Assembly: GCA_014607495.2 (NCBI GenBank)
Contig: CP053157.1
Location: 6,696,001 to 6,760,000, forward strand
Direction: 5' to 3'
Origin: Carposina sasakii
Lineage: Eukaryota > Arthropoda > Insecta > Lepidoptera > Carposinidae
Length of the DNA: 64,000 nt
In this document: piece after piece, positions 53,536 through 64,000 of the stretch
How the letters are laid out: every line of letters begins with the position of its first letter
Numbering within the stretch: the stretch's first letter is position 1
Position numbers and translations under genes: made by a program
The notes under the pieces: model-generated
What the model saw: only the letters and a program-made list of their open reading frames with translations
What the model was told of the DNA's origin: nothing
Databases searched by the model: none

Positions 53536-56402
53536 TTAAGTTTTTCCCATGGATCTTGCTTCATCCCCATGCACAGCTGGCTGAGTTTCTGGTACTGAAA
53601 TGTCTGATGAGGGTGCTATAAGAGTGAATATCACAGGAATATTTGATAAAACTGAGTTACCATTTTTCTCTAATAATCTAATCCAAGACAATAATGAATC
53701 CCTTGATGATGTTCCTGTAAGAGACATATGTAATGAGTTATTTAATTTTAATATATTTCTCACCTAATTAATTAAGAACACAGGAAAATATTTACTGGAA
53801 TGAAGCACATCAAAACAAGGATCTCAGTTCTATGACTCATTGTCACTATTTGACCAAGGAAAGATTAGTCTAAAGGAGCCTACCATATTTGAGGCCACCA
53901 GAACCAGAGTGGCCCAAATACAAAATACGAAAATGTGGATATATGCCAAAATACTATGCTCTATTAATATTTTAATAAGAATCAAGATGCCACATATTTT
54001 TTTTATGTCATCTATGATTGTTTACTGAAATTACCTTTGAGCCACTCTGGCTTTGAGCTTGGGGGTTTGAAAGGGGCATTGTCGTGCTTAACTAATATTT
54101 TCACAAATTGTGGTTTGGGCCACTCTGGTTCTGGTGGCCTCATTTATACAGAATAGGTTGCAGTAACCAAACCTTGTATCACTTAAGTCTAAAGGAAAAT
54201 ATTTCAAATTTTATATCTTACCTGTAGCACAAACAGATACTATGGTGCCATCATCTTGTTCATGAACTGAACATTTTATTGCTGGCAACTTTGTGCTTCC
54301 AATGTAGCCAGGGATGCCTGGTGGCTTCTCTATGTTTGATACATCTGTAGAAGTAGAAACAAAACAATAAAAATTTCTTGTACTAATACTAGCTACTATG
54401 TTGAAAGAATTCAAGTGTCTAATAATCTTTATTTGAAATGGATTTTAAGAGGGTTCATTTAATCTTGAAGCCACAGCTTGGTCTTCTTAAACTTTAGAAT
54501 TCCCAGTTTTCATGTTTTCTTGGGACCTTTTTGTTATTGGATACCTACATACAAAGAACACATCCTGAAAGTTTCAGACCTCTTGCTGTTAAGGCTGTGT
54601 GTTGATCTGTTGGTAAGTCATTCAGAACAAACAAATTTATATGAACAGATTCATAAAATAGCATAAATTACCATCTGGATCGGTTTCATCTTTTACTTCA
54701 GGCCTGATTTTTCCGAACAGTGTGAAGTATGTGACAACTTGATCTCTGAGATAAACATTATATGGGCCTTTAATGACTAGTGGCTCATCCGGGGGCTGCT
54801 CAGCAAGCAACGCCATTTGGATCCGACTTTGTGCACTCACCACCCATGTCTTGTCTAGAGAAGCTTCAATATCTTCTGTCTAACAAAAGTAGAGTATAGT
54901 TATTATTACATTAGATTTATTACACAGAGTATGCTTCAATTCAGAGTATTATTGAAATTAAAGAAAATATGTGGGAGAAAATTTGTTAAGAAACCACTAC
55001 ATTAAGTCTTGAAAGAAAAGAGCACTGCCTTACACTATATTAAGTTGCTTACCACTAATAAAACCTTCATGTTGTTCTTTTCTTTAAGTTTAAGGAACAA
55101 GCATAGATTATTATACATAGAAAAGATTATATTTCACCTGCCAAACGTTAACAGTAGTATCTGGGTCAACAGATGTTATTCTTTGAATTGCCAGTTTGGC
55201 CAGTTCTAGTGTATCATTAGGTAGTTGATCAGGCAAATACCAAGGACTTAGATTCTTGAACTTAGGCATCCAGTACAACATTCTCCAGAGTTTTCTCAAA
55301 GGTATACCTCTTCTACCAAATGTATTCAGCAGCATTTGCTCCATCTCAGAATCTGGTATGACCTCTGAAATTTTATATGACACAACTTGTTAGGTTACTA
55401 GATTAATAAAACTTATATGTACATGTATTGCAAAATAAGTTCTTATAAAATAACTAAAAATTACAAATTAACTGTCAATGCTGCATTTAGCTAGAACAAT
55501 GGTTATCTTTTCTGATGGCTTAGTGCAAGTTTTGACTTCGAACTTGATCAGGTAAACGTAAACAGTTCAACCAATCACATAACACCACAGTTCTCACTTT
55601 TATGACATCACATTATCATGCCATAATGTGATTGGTTAGCTGCTTTACGTTAACGCGAACGAGTTTGATGTGAAAACTCACACTAAGCCCTCGGAAGGTA
55701 GGTGTATAAAGGTCTTAAGATTTTAAAGGCAATAAGCTTGCAACTTGTCACTAATCGTCATCATCGTCAGCCTATTGCAGTCCACTGCTGTACATAGGCC
55801 TCCCCCAGTATACGCCACATGGCTCGATCTCCCGTTTTTGCCATCCAGTCACTACCAGCCGTCCTCTTTAAGTCATTGGTCCATCTGGCCGGGGGGCGCC
55901 CAATGCTACGCTCACTAATCATTAACCTCCACTCCCACTATGCTAAACATGGTTGCAGGATCTCCTTTATAATTCTGCAGTTCTGACTACCCTATTTTCA
56001 TCTAATATACATACTATTATCTTCCATTTGTTCTAATAAATCCACTGCACATTGCTGTTGTTTAGGATAGTGCATAAATTCTGCTTGAAATATGTTTGTT
56101 GGTACCATTTTGCCCTTGGGTAAGATGTCGATAAGAGCTTTATAGACTTCTAGGTCTTTTTGGACATTGAATTCTTTCATTCTAGCCAGAGCAGCGTAAA
56201 TAAACTCTACATGGCCTCGACGCCTCTTGTCGGTTTGGTCATCATACATTTTTATAACTTGCAAGTACGTTTCTTTATTCTTCTTTGGCGCACTCGCAAA
56301 AGAGTCATATAACACAACTTTATTCTCAGTAGTTTTATATCTTTTAAATAGAAAGTATGAAGGTTTACTTCTCAAGATATTTCTTATTATATTATTAGCC
56401 AT
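53536..56402 (-). CDS. ECSIT: ECSIT, mitochondrial complex I assembly / Toll-pathway adaptor
   Basis: Minus-strand exons in order: 56402-56015, 55364-55138, 54879-54672, 54344-54222 and 53714-53536. They sum to 1125 nt, or 374 aa plus stop, with all phases consistent. ECSIT is an assembly factor of respiratory complex I and an adaptor between TRAF6 and MEKK1 in Toll signalling. The basic, Arg/Lys-rich N-terminus is a likely mitochondrial targeting sequence. Family blocks seen are RRRGHVEFIYAAL, then HYPKQQQCAVDLLEQME, then FGRRGIPLRKLWRML and WMPKFKNLSPWYLP, and near the end WIRLLEKNGNS with IPVIFTL. The insect form is shorter than the human one (431 aa) in the exon 3-4 region. Intron 4 contains an element with perfect 28-bp inverted repeats. 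The gene is convergent with TM2D1. Confidence 0.93.
53891..54141. mobile_element. 251-bp element with perfect 28-bp terminal inverted repeats
   Basis: Arms 53891-53918 and 54114-54141 are exact reverse complements, starting GAGGCCACCAG. Both sides are flanked by ATTT, a possible 4-bp target duplication. There is no coding capacity. It lies in ECSIT intron 4. The superfamily is not recognised. Confidence 0.75.
55755..55905 (+). repeat. 'GTAGGCCTCCCCC' repeat in ECSIT intron 1
   Basis: TCAGCCTATTGCAGTCCACT, then CATAGGCCTCCCCCAG and TCATTGGTCCATCTGGCC. Confidence 0.65.
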
Positions 56403-56790
56403 TTTAGGTTATGTTGTCGTTTAAGTTATTCGTTACGAGGCGTGTTGTATAACTAATTCTTAAACTCGTAAATTACGGTAATTGTAGATCTTTTTCTGTT
56501 TTTCGATATTTGTTGCATTATGTTTTGGATCGATCACATTTTTATTTCAAAAATCACAACACACAACACCAACGATAGAATCTTCGAAATTGAATGAATG
56601 AATGAATGGACGGACGAGTGGACAGAAGTGGTGTTCAAAAAAGCTATATTCTCGGAACGCGTGAAAGCGATATTACGCTACATGCAAATAGCGCGCTATT
56701 TTTTCTGTGACGTTATAACGTTACGAGTTGCGCGCAAATCACAAGTCACGAATGAATGACTGAACGAATACGCTATATTCTTATCCCGTC

Positions 56791-56914
56791 AATGACATGT
56801 CGCGAAAACGCTACATTCTATTTGACGCGATTTCAAAAAGCTGTTGGTAACCAATGACAAGTCACGAATACGCTATTTTCTATTTGAGGCGATTTCATAT
56901 AGCTGTTGGTAGTC
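56791..56914 (+). repeat. 62-bp tandem direct repeat upstream of ECSIT
   Basis: Two diverged units begin AATGACATGTCGCGAA and AATGACAAGTCACGAA and end CTGTTGGTA. A weaker third resemblance lies near 56736-56780. The area 56560-57060 is richer in CpG than its surroundings. Confidence 0.6.
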
Positions 56915-57111
56915 CGGCGCCGGTCGTCACACCACAGAATACACGCTATGCATGTGCGTGTCGAAGGTGCGATGAGTCATGCGTACGCGACACGTGAAGC
57001 GCGCATATCGTTATAGCGTTTAGCTTGGAACGAGTTCTTGCGCTATGGACAAATAGCATGTTATTTTTAAAAGCTATACGTTATATTAGTTACCACTAGT
57101 GGACAGTGGAC

Positions 57112-57313
57112 TTTTTTGTTTGTTTAGTTTATCCCGAAGGAAAGGCAAGGGGAACTAAGCCCATACAGCAATTGTCTTTAGTAAATGATTTCTGAATTTA
57201 TGATGGATGATAATGATGATGATGAATGGAAACGTCGGGAAAATCCTCAAGAACAAGTGTGAAGTTAGTCAAAATGAAAAATTATTGCAGAAACAACTTA
57301 CATGGGCCCATGA
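57112..57313 (-). mobile_element. Retroposon of family E, 5'-truncated copy
   Basis: It carries the poly(A) end (as a T run at 57112-57117) and about 200 bp of the family, ending at CATGGGCCCATGA. The 5' half is missing, as expected from target-primed reverse transcription. Confidence 0.7.
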
Positions 57314-57723
57314 TATCTTTTATATTATTATTTTGATCATAGATGATGTAAAAATTGCTAAAATCACCTTGCTCAAATATTATGAAATGTTTGTATGTTA
57401 ACTCTATATTGGTAATACTTCAAAAGACAGTAAAGAAAAGACCTCTCATAAAAAAATAGCCAATATAGGCTCATTATTATATTCATTGTTTTTCCAAATT
57501 ACTTATAAGCAGACTGTATTATGAATATTTTTATGTTAAAAAATGCTTTCTATGTCTATAATTTAATTTTTCGCCTCGCTTGCTTGAACCTTTTCGCTTT
57601 TTGAGTGCTTGAACCTTGAACGGGGTATTTGACATTAAAATTTAGTCAGTTTGGTGAACGTAAACGCACCCTGATAAACAATTTCCAAATGAACTTTGTT
57701 TTCAATGGTTTCTATCTCTCTTA

Positions 57724-57956
57724 TACAAGGTGTAACAGAAAGGGTATGTTAAGCAAAAAGCTATGTAAATAGCCCACTATAGAGAACCTATTTCCAAAAT
57801 TTGAGACTCGAAATCACATTTTTATTTTTTAAGATTCTCCATACTATCGGGAAAAATAAACATGTGATTTCGGGTCTCAAATTTTGTGGATAGGTTCTCT
57901 AGAGTGGGCTATTTACATAGCTTTTCGCTTAACATACCCTTTTTGTTACACCTGTA
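57724..57956. mobile_element. Family D foldback MITE, full copy
   Basis: TACAAGGTGTAACAGAAAGG at the left and TTTTGTTACACCTGTA at the right. The arms are nearly perfect reverse complements over about 100 bp. Confidence 0.75.
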
Positions 57957-58250
57957 TAATATAAATATAAAGCTATTTCATTCTAGCTCCGCTAAACCAT
58001 TCAACATTGTCGAACGGTAAGGAGAGGAACGAATACATTCATTCACTTACCCACACCACTGTCATTGGTATAGCACGCACGCAAACAATCATTCACCCAG
58101 TTTCTATCTGTACAACGAGTAGGGTGTACGTCTATTTGGTTTAAAACTTTGCAGACGTATAGGAATACGCAAACAAATTTTTTACAAAGTGCTTATATAT
58201 CATAAATTTATATTGATAAAATATTACGTGTTATTGTATCAAATTTAGTG

Positions 58251-58323
58251 ATGGTGGTTTTTAAAATGTCTAATTCAGGAATTCTTATCAGTTTTATATT
58301 TTTCTTCATGGTGTCAACAACAG
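58251..58323 (+). CDS. Candidate first coding exon encoding a signal peptide (rest outside the window)
   Basis: An ATG at 58251 opens 24 codons with a strongly hydrophobic stretch (GILISFIFFFMVS), followed by a consensus GTAAGT donor at 58324 in phase 1. This is how many secreted or surface proteins of insects begin, with a short signal-peptide exon and a long first intron. No continuing exon was found in the remaining 5.7 kb. Chance occurrence cannot be excluded. Confidence 0.35.
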
Positions 58324-58926
58324 GTAAGTTTACAATTTTATGCTTTTTTCTTTAGAATTTAATCATAGAATAAATAATAAATGCAATAAATAAACGTAGT
58401 AGTCTGAATTAATTTGTTTTAAGTTTTACACATTCTAAAAAAACTTTACTCCTAACTACCTACAATACAATTTTTTTCTTATAAGTTCCTACCGAGACTG
58501 TGTTGACACAACAAATAAATTTTATCAGGGTAACTTTTTATTTCGCTTCTTAAAAACCACCTACATTATGTCTGGTGTTCAGGCTATTATCTATCTATAG
58601 ATATCTATTACTAAGGTTTACCTACCTATGTTACCTAGGAATATTGTGTGAAGGCGAATTTACCTATTACGTATAGTTTTGTATAAAGTAGAATATGAAG
58701 AAAAAAGTAAAAAAATGATGTAGCTATGGGTATGGATGGAGGTTTTTAATACATAATAATTTATACACCTTATGTCTGTATGTTTACACTTTATGGTTTA
58801 CTTAAATGATTAGGTCGATTAGGATTATATGATAGATAAGTTTACTCGTACACGTAGGTTTGTACTTTGCTGGGCAGGTTTATTTACAGGTTAGTTTTGA
58901 CTACCTAGATTAAATTTTATTTGTTA

Positions 58927-59248
58927 CTAGTGGACGCCCGCGATTCCGCCCGCGTGGACTACAGAAAAAACAAAATGTCAAAATTATCCGGGATAAAGAC
59001 ATTTTCCCGGGATAAAAAGTAGCCTATATGTTAAGTGGGACCTGTCACAATATATTCGTGAAAACTGCATCGAAATCGGTTCAGCCGTTTCTGAGATTAG
59101 CGTGCACAAACGCACAGACAAACAGACAAACCGACAAACAGTCAAAAAATCATCGTTTTGGGTTCTATTGCGTTGATAAAGGTCTCCTATAATATTTTTT
59201 CTCATATATCTTCTATGTACAGACAGTGATCCGTTACATTTTTATTAT
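58927..59248 (+). repeat. Family B repeat
   Basis: Full copy from CTAGTGGACGCCCGCGATTC to TTACATTTTTATTATA, running directly into the family A element at 59249. Confidence 0.7.
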
Positions 59249-59808
59249 ACAGGGTGATTTTTGGTCGTCAACGTTCCCGAAAACTACGGAATCTCCTCAT
59301 CATCACGATCATTTTTCTCCATGGAAGCATACCTGGGAAGTGTCTGGTTTCCAAAATATTAGGGTCCAAAGTTGAGTAAATAGACTGCGTTTTTTTGCAT
59401 AAATGCACATAGACGCGCGTAGCAGGATTTTTACACGAAAAATAATTAATATCTGTCTATAAAAAAAAACATAAACAATAACTATAAATTTCGCACGATA
59501 GGAATTTAAAACATTTTTTTCTATAAATTATACGCCACCTTTAACGAAGGGTACGATCAAGGTAAGTTTATGCCAAAAAAAAAATTTTTTTTTTTTTTGA
59601 TCTTGCGAAATTTATAGTGTCTAGTGTTTATGTTAGTTTTTTTATAAAAAATTAAATTTTTCGTGAAAAAATTTACGCGCGTCTATGTGCATTTATGCAG
59701 AAAAACGCAGTCTTTTTCAACTTTGGACCCTAATATTTTAAACTTACTTTATTTCATATATAGAATACGTACCCTTCGTTAAAGGTGGCCACAAAAAAAA
59801 ATCCTGTA
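59249..59808 (+). mobile_element. Family A MITE, rearranged compound copy
   Basis: A plus-orientation copy from 59249 to about 59520 is followed by a reversed partial copy (about 59530-59740), then the right terminal part with ATCCTGTA. This looks like one copy inserted in another or an internal inversion. Confidence 0.6.
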
Positions 59809-60551
59809 TGTATGTCTATTATATTATACCTACTTTTATATCGTTAATTATTCATTAAAAAAATAGAACAATGGTTATGTTATGTACATATTACACGACA
59901 TGGGTTAGTTGGTCTAGGTAGCGAGTAGGTACGAGTACTTCCTAGGTATATGACATTACACTTGGTTCTTGGTATCTGCTTACCTTAAGAATATGAATAT
60001 AATATTTTTTTTATTTATAATTTATTTATTATAAAGAGGTATAGTACAAATTTGCATTAGTCTATGCCCTGCAAAACTGTTTCAACAGTTTGTCTGCAGG
60101 AGTGATATGAACTTCTTTTTTATGCCCACTTGACTACAAACACAAACCTTTAGTTCCGTCTCATCTTATCGGTATGGTACCACTAGGGAAATATTAAAAT
60201 TAAGTAAGTTAAAAAATCATGTTTAATGTTGATAAAAAACCTAGAAAACATCGCATGACCATGGCTAAGTTGTCACTCTTAGTTTATTTCTGAACGAACG
60301 AAAGCGTAAACAACTGCGAGGTCAATGCAAGTTCGTTTTTCACCTGAAAAAAATTAAAATCTTGATATTTTTCATAGTCACACATAATGTAAGTAGTTGA
60401 CACATGACTTGAACAAAGTAGAGGCTAAACTGAAAATTTTCCAAAAAGGCTACAAGAGGCTTACCTACCTACCTACTAGCCTTTCGCCATCGATTTTTAC
60501 CACCCATAAAACATAATTTTGGAAAACGCTGAATGTAATGAATTTTATTTA

Positions 60552-60875
60552 ATACTAATGGACGCCCGCGACTCCGTTCGCGTGGATTACAGAAAAACCA
60601 AATGTCGAAATTATCCGGGATAAAAACATTTTCCCTGGATAAAAAGTAGCCTATATGTTAAGTGGGACCTGTCACAATATATTCCTGAAAACTGCATCGA
60701 AATCGCTTCAGCCGTTTCTGAGATTGGCGTGCACAAACGGACAGACAAAAATTCCAAAAATATTTTTTTGGGTACTATTGCGGTGATAAAGGTCTCCTAT
60801 AATATTTTTTCTTATATATCTTCCATGTACAGACAGCGATCCGTTACATTTTTATTATATGTATATATAGATGTA
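60552..60875 (+). repeat. Family B repeat
   Basis: Full copy from CTAATGGACGCCCGCGACTC to TTTATTATATGTATATATAG. A family L repeat follows at 60904. Confidence 0.7.
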
Positions 60876-60903
60876 TAGAATAGATAAAGAAGAAGATATA
60901 GAC

Positions 60904-61100
60904 TAGCAGCCGCCCACCACGTCGTCCGCGTAAAAAAGCATTATACCCGTGCCAAGCCGGGGCAGGTCGTATACAGCCTATAGCCTTCCTCGATAAATGG
61001 GCTAGTTATCTAACACTGAAGTAATTTTTCAAATCGGACCTCTAGTTCCTGAGATTAGCGCGTTCAAACAAACAAACAAACTCTTCATAGCAGTAGACTT
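60904..61100 (+). repeat. Family L repeat
   Basis: CTAGCAGCCGCCCACCACGT followed by CCTTCCTCGATAAATGGGC and CAAACAAACAAACTCTTCA. Confidence 0.6.
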
Positions 61101-61622
61101 TGCCTAGCAGTATGATCATGACAAAAATCATAACATAATAGCAGCAAAACCTAAAATTAGGTAATTAAAAACCTAGCGTCATAAGTTGCGTCATTTGATT
61201 TTGACACTTGCACATATAAATTAGAACAAGTTAAACAAGTTGGCAGGAGTGGCAGCCACGGGTGTAAGTTAATTACCACAAAATGGAAAATTTTGCCTTT
61301 TCGTTCAGCCGTGCAAGTCATTTGACGTCAGTAATATGGTGGTAATGAAAATAATCATGATTTAATATCCACTAGTCCCGTACAAACGCACTGACAGTAA
61401 TGTAAAAGCACGTTACAAATGGGTTTATTTATTTCTTGCATTTAAACGCTAAATCGCTGCAAATTGCTTGGGAAAGCCAGACATTCTAAAAAGAGGTTTA
61501 CCTCCCGGGAAAATATCCTTTCAGAGATCTTCCCTTTAGATGCTGTTAGATTGGAGTTGTAGTGAACTATTTAACCATTATTTTAGAGTCAGTAGTCTCG
61601 CATTTTACGTATTTTGATAAGT

Positions 61623-61680
61623 TTTTTTTTTTTTTTTTTTTTTATTAAAGTTTGCTGACCTGGATACAAGTCCTTAGGCC
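61623..61680 (-). mobile_element. 58-bp poly(A) retroposon stub with 13-bp target duplication
   Basis: Flanked by TATTTTGATAAGT at 61610-61622 and 61681-61693. The insert is a T run plus about 37 bp. On the minus strand it reads as a short unique sequence, an AATAAA and a poly(A) tail. This is the signature of a heavily 5'-truncated retrotransposed transcript or LINE end. Confidence 0.8.
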
Positions 61681-61699
61681 TATTTTGATAAGTCTAGCT

Positions 61700-61982
61700 T
61701 AGGGTTGCCATCTCAAAACTTTGAAATCCTTTGAGGAAGAAATACCAGGACACATTTAACACATTCAGTGCCGGTGACTTCGTATTTATTTGCTTCTTTT
61801 AGGCTTTCTAGAGGTGCCGCTGAAGCTTATTTGCCCGATGTCGGTACCCTTAGAAAATCTGCCGACAGCAAATGTGTCAGGACTTTAAAACTCAGGACGA
61901 TGCTTATAAACTATCCAGGACAGCCCAGGACACCCCAAAAAACAGGACATGTCTTGGGAAAACAGAACGGTTGGTAACCCTA
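61700..61982. mobile_element. hAT-type MITE with 8-bp target duplication
   Basis: A 283-bp element starting TAGGGTTGCCA and ending TGGTAACCCTA. It is flanked by the exact direct repeat GTCTAGCT at 61692-61699 and 61983-61990. There is no transposase. It shares TAGGGTT ends and a GTCTA-type target with the autonomous element at 34641-37942. Confidence 0.85.
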
Positions 61983-62140
61983 GTCTAGCTTGTCAAAAAA
62001 TTAAATTCGCATTAGGGTGCTAACGTATGCGTTATTGTCGCAAATCTTGTTATTTTACAAGCACTCAAGATGATGATGATGACAGTACGAAAATAATTTA
62101 AACTCTCACCATAAATGTACCCGAATTTTTTTAGCAAAAT

Positions 62141-62405
62141 AGGTTCATCATCATCAGCCTATTGCAGTCCACTGCTGGACGTAGGCCTCCCCCAGGGCAC
62201 GCCACAAGTCTGCCATGGGGGGTATTTGCCCATAGTCACCACGCTGGGCAGGCGGGTTGGTGACCGCAGTTTGTATTTTGGACTATGTTGTCAACTCGGG
62301 AGGCACTGCTGCCCACCTTCCGGAAACCCTTAATCGCCTCGTACGATACCCACGGGCAGACATGGGGTGGTACGAATTCTACTCTGCGGGCACCACGCGG
62401 CCAAT
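62141..62405 (+). repeat. 'GTAGGCCTCCCCC' repeat, full uninterrupted copy
   Basis: ATCATCATCAGCCTATTGCA start, GTAGGCCTCCCCCAGGGCAC, GGCAGGCGGGTTGGTGACCG and CCACGCGGCC end. It serves as the empty-site reference for the hAT insertion at 34641. Confidence 0.7.
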
Positions 62406-63691
62406 AGGTTAAATTACGACATTTCTGTTCAGTTATCTCCGTTAATAACACCTCAGGTATGTACCTATACTCGTACTTGCTACCTACACATGGCTGTGTA
62501 ACCAAAAATTTGATTTCTACCAAAAGACTGTAGGATCGTAAAAGAGATCCTGCACCATTTAGCTTTAAGCATAATAATGTAGATATTTGAATTAAATCAA
62601 TATTACTAATGCACAGGAGGGACTGTTAAAGCATGAAATAGTATCGAATTTCATTGGTATTCTTGCATTCTTTATTGTACACACAAACATAAGACAATAT
62701 AGTGCCTTAACATAGTTACACAGAAAGTGTACAAAGGCGAGCTTATCTCTTTAAGAGATTTCTTCCAGAAAACCCAAGCAAACAATTTGTTACACAATTA
62801 TAGAGGGCAAGTCATGTGCACCCAAAGAAACATTGGTTAGCATATTACCTCTATAATTTTATTTATAGCCTACAAGTCGCAAATTAAATTCTATTTTATA
62901 ATGTAATTCAATAATATAGAATATATCAAGTACTGAATCGAACTGTTTGCTGGGGTGTTTCGGCTATTTTTCTGTTGTTATATTTGGCGCGTGACGTTAG
63001 CGGGCATTCTGCCAAACGCCCACTGTGTGATTGCCGACGGCAAATAGGTAAATGCACTTCATAATATAAGACTGCGGCAAAAAAATGTAAACAAACTGCT
63101 CTGGAAGAGACTGCAAAAGATGCTGATTTCTTTGTGACTGAAAAGCTTTTTATGGCATACCTATATATGCCTAAAAATTAAACTTACAACGTGTATCGAG
63201 GTATTAATTCTAGACACTGAATATGTAAGTGCATTTTATTATAGTTTATCTTTTTTTAAATCTTTTTTCAAGGTGACAATGATAAGGTGCATTTTTAATT
63301 GACATAGGTTTTAAGATAGTCGTACCATTTCACGTGGGTAGGACTGTGTCAATTTGTGTGTCCGAACCCGAACCACACCTCTCATACAAATCTTGGCATT
63401 TGAATTCCGAATCTTACGCATGAAGGCAATTTATTTATATCTAGAACGGACGAGCCTTCTGTATTTTGCGTCACTAGAATTATGTTTGCCGCCTACCAAA
63501 ACTAGTCCAAGTAGATTAGTGGCGCAGTGGCGCTACCTACATGTGTTTTTTTTTCAAAGTAGACTTTTCAATATGCTAGTGCTGATTACACAGGTTATGA
63601 TCAGCCGTTGCCATGAAAGGGAAATAAATAATGATAAAATGCCATATAATAAGACACAGCAGGTCTAAACTCCGAATATATTTTTAGTTAA

Positions 63692-63835
63692 GCGGTGATA
63701 GCCCAGCGGTTAAGACGTGCCCCTTCCAGGCGGGAGGCGTAAGTTCGATCCCAGTCACCAATGAATTTATTTCATGTACAGATTTTAATGTTGTAAAATT
63801 GTCACTTAGCTCGTTCTTTGGAAAGCACGTAAAAC
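63692..63835 (+). mobile_element. tRNA-derived SINE (family F), partial
   Basis: GCGGTGATAGCCCAGCGGTT head with the B-box GTTCGATCCC, then ATTTCATGTACAGATTTTAA. The tail runs into the family J repeat at about 63842. Confidence 0.68.
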
Positions 63836-63841
63836 TGCTCT

Positions 63842-64000
63842 CTCTATGGTTGTGCCGGCTTTCCGTCCCATCGGACTAACTATGAGAGTAACGGAATAGA
63901 GAGTGCATCTGTGTTTGCGCACACACTTGTGCACTATAATATCTTCTGCGTACCTGGCCAATCTCCGTAGAGATTGGTCGCCTTGGCCGAAATACGGTCG
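63842..64000 (+). repeat. Family J repeat, cut by the window end
   Basis: CTATGGTTGTGCCGGCTTTC to GGCCGAAATACGGTCG at the last base of the window. Confidence 0.62.

Larger units (their letters stand above)
58324..64000. other. Gene-free stretch, possibly intron 1 of a gene starting at 58251
   Basis: Filled with families B, A, L, F and J repeats, the hAT MITE and the 58-bp retroposon. No exon-like open frame with good splice sites was found. 62670-62790 matches the repeat tail near 4725. 62900-63690 shows nothing recognisable. Confidence 0.45.

Noticed and set aside
1..64000. CRISPR array, operon structure or bacterial insertion
   Set aside because: No spaced short direct repeats of the right kind. 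Genes have introns and poly(A) signals; the window is eukaryotic throughout.

Overview
This is AT-rich nuclear DNA from an insect, most likely a lepidopteran. The genes are intron-rich with GT-AG introns and AATAAA signals. Introns and spacers are packed with dispersed repeats of the kind common in moth and butterfly genomes: CCGCGTGGA-type repeats, tRNA-headed SINEs, TA-flanked CAGG-ended MITEs, and RTE-like and R1/I-like LINE pieces. The species cannot be fixed from the sequence alone.

Four host genes can be read exon by exon. (1) 12928-15907 (+): a four-exon classical short-chain dehydrogenase of the SDR9C type, 303 aa. (2) 16481-40697 (+): the FG nucleoporin Nup214, 28 coding exons. The exon phases close exactly to 1785 aa, with an N-terminal beta-propeller, a central coiled-coil part and a long C-terminal FG region. 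(3) 51730-52909 (+): a TM2D1-type TM2-domain membrane protein, four exons, whose signal-peptide start is out of frame by one base in a T run. (4) 53536-56402 (-): ECSIT, five exons, 374 aa, convergent with TM2D1. A possible signal-peptide first exon of a further gene lies at 58251-58323. The genes do not form a pathway; they are independent housekeeping or developmental genes.

Layout: 1-12.9 kb is gene-free, repeat-rich DNA. 12.9-40.8 kb holds SDR and Nup214. Nup214 intron 25 carries a 3.3 kb hAT transposon with a recognisable 8-bp target duplication, inserted inside another dispersed repeat. 40.8-51 kb holds a plus-strand R1-like reverse transcriptase fragment and a nearly full-length minus-strand LINE (zinc-knuckle ORF1; endonuclease, RT and RNase H ORF2). 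51.7-56.4 kb holds TM2D1 and ECSIT. 56.4-64 kb is again gene-poor and repeat-rich.

The most noteworthy signals are structural. They include nested insertions with exact target duplications (hAT 34641-37942, a hAT-type MITE 61700-61982, a poly(A) retroposon 7583-7981, a 58-bp poly(A) insertion 61623-61680) and several foldback elements not explained by genes. Five of six reading-frame breaks fall in clear homopolymer runs, and the sixth is beside short A and T runs. That pattern could reflect assembly indels rather than real gene decay.
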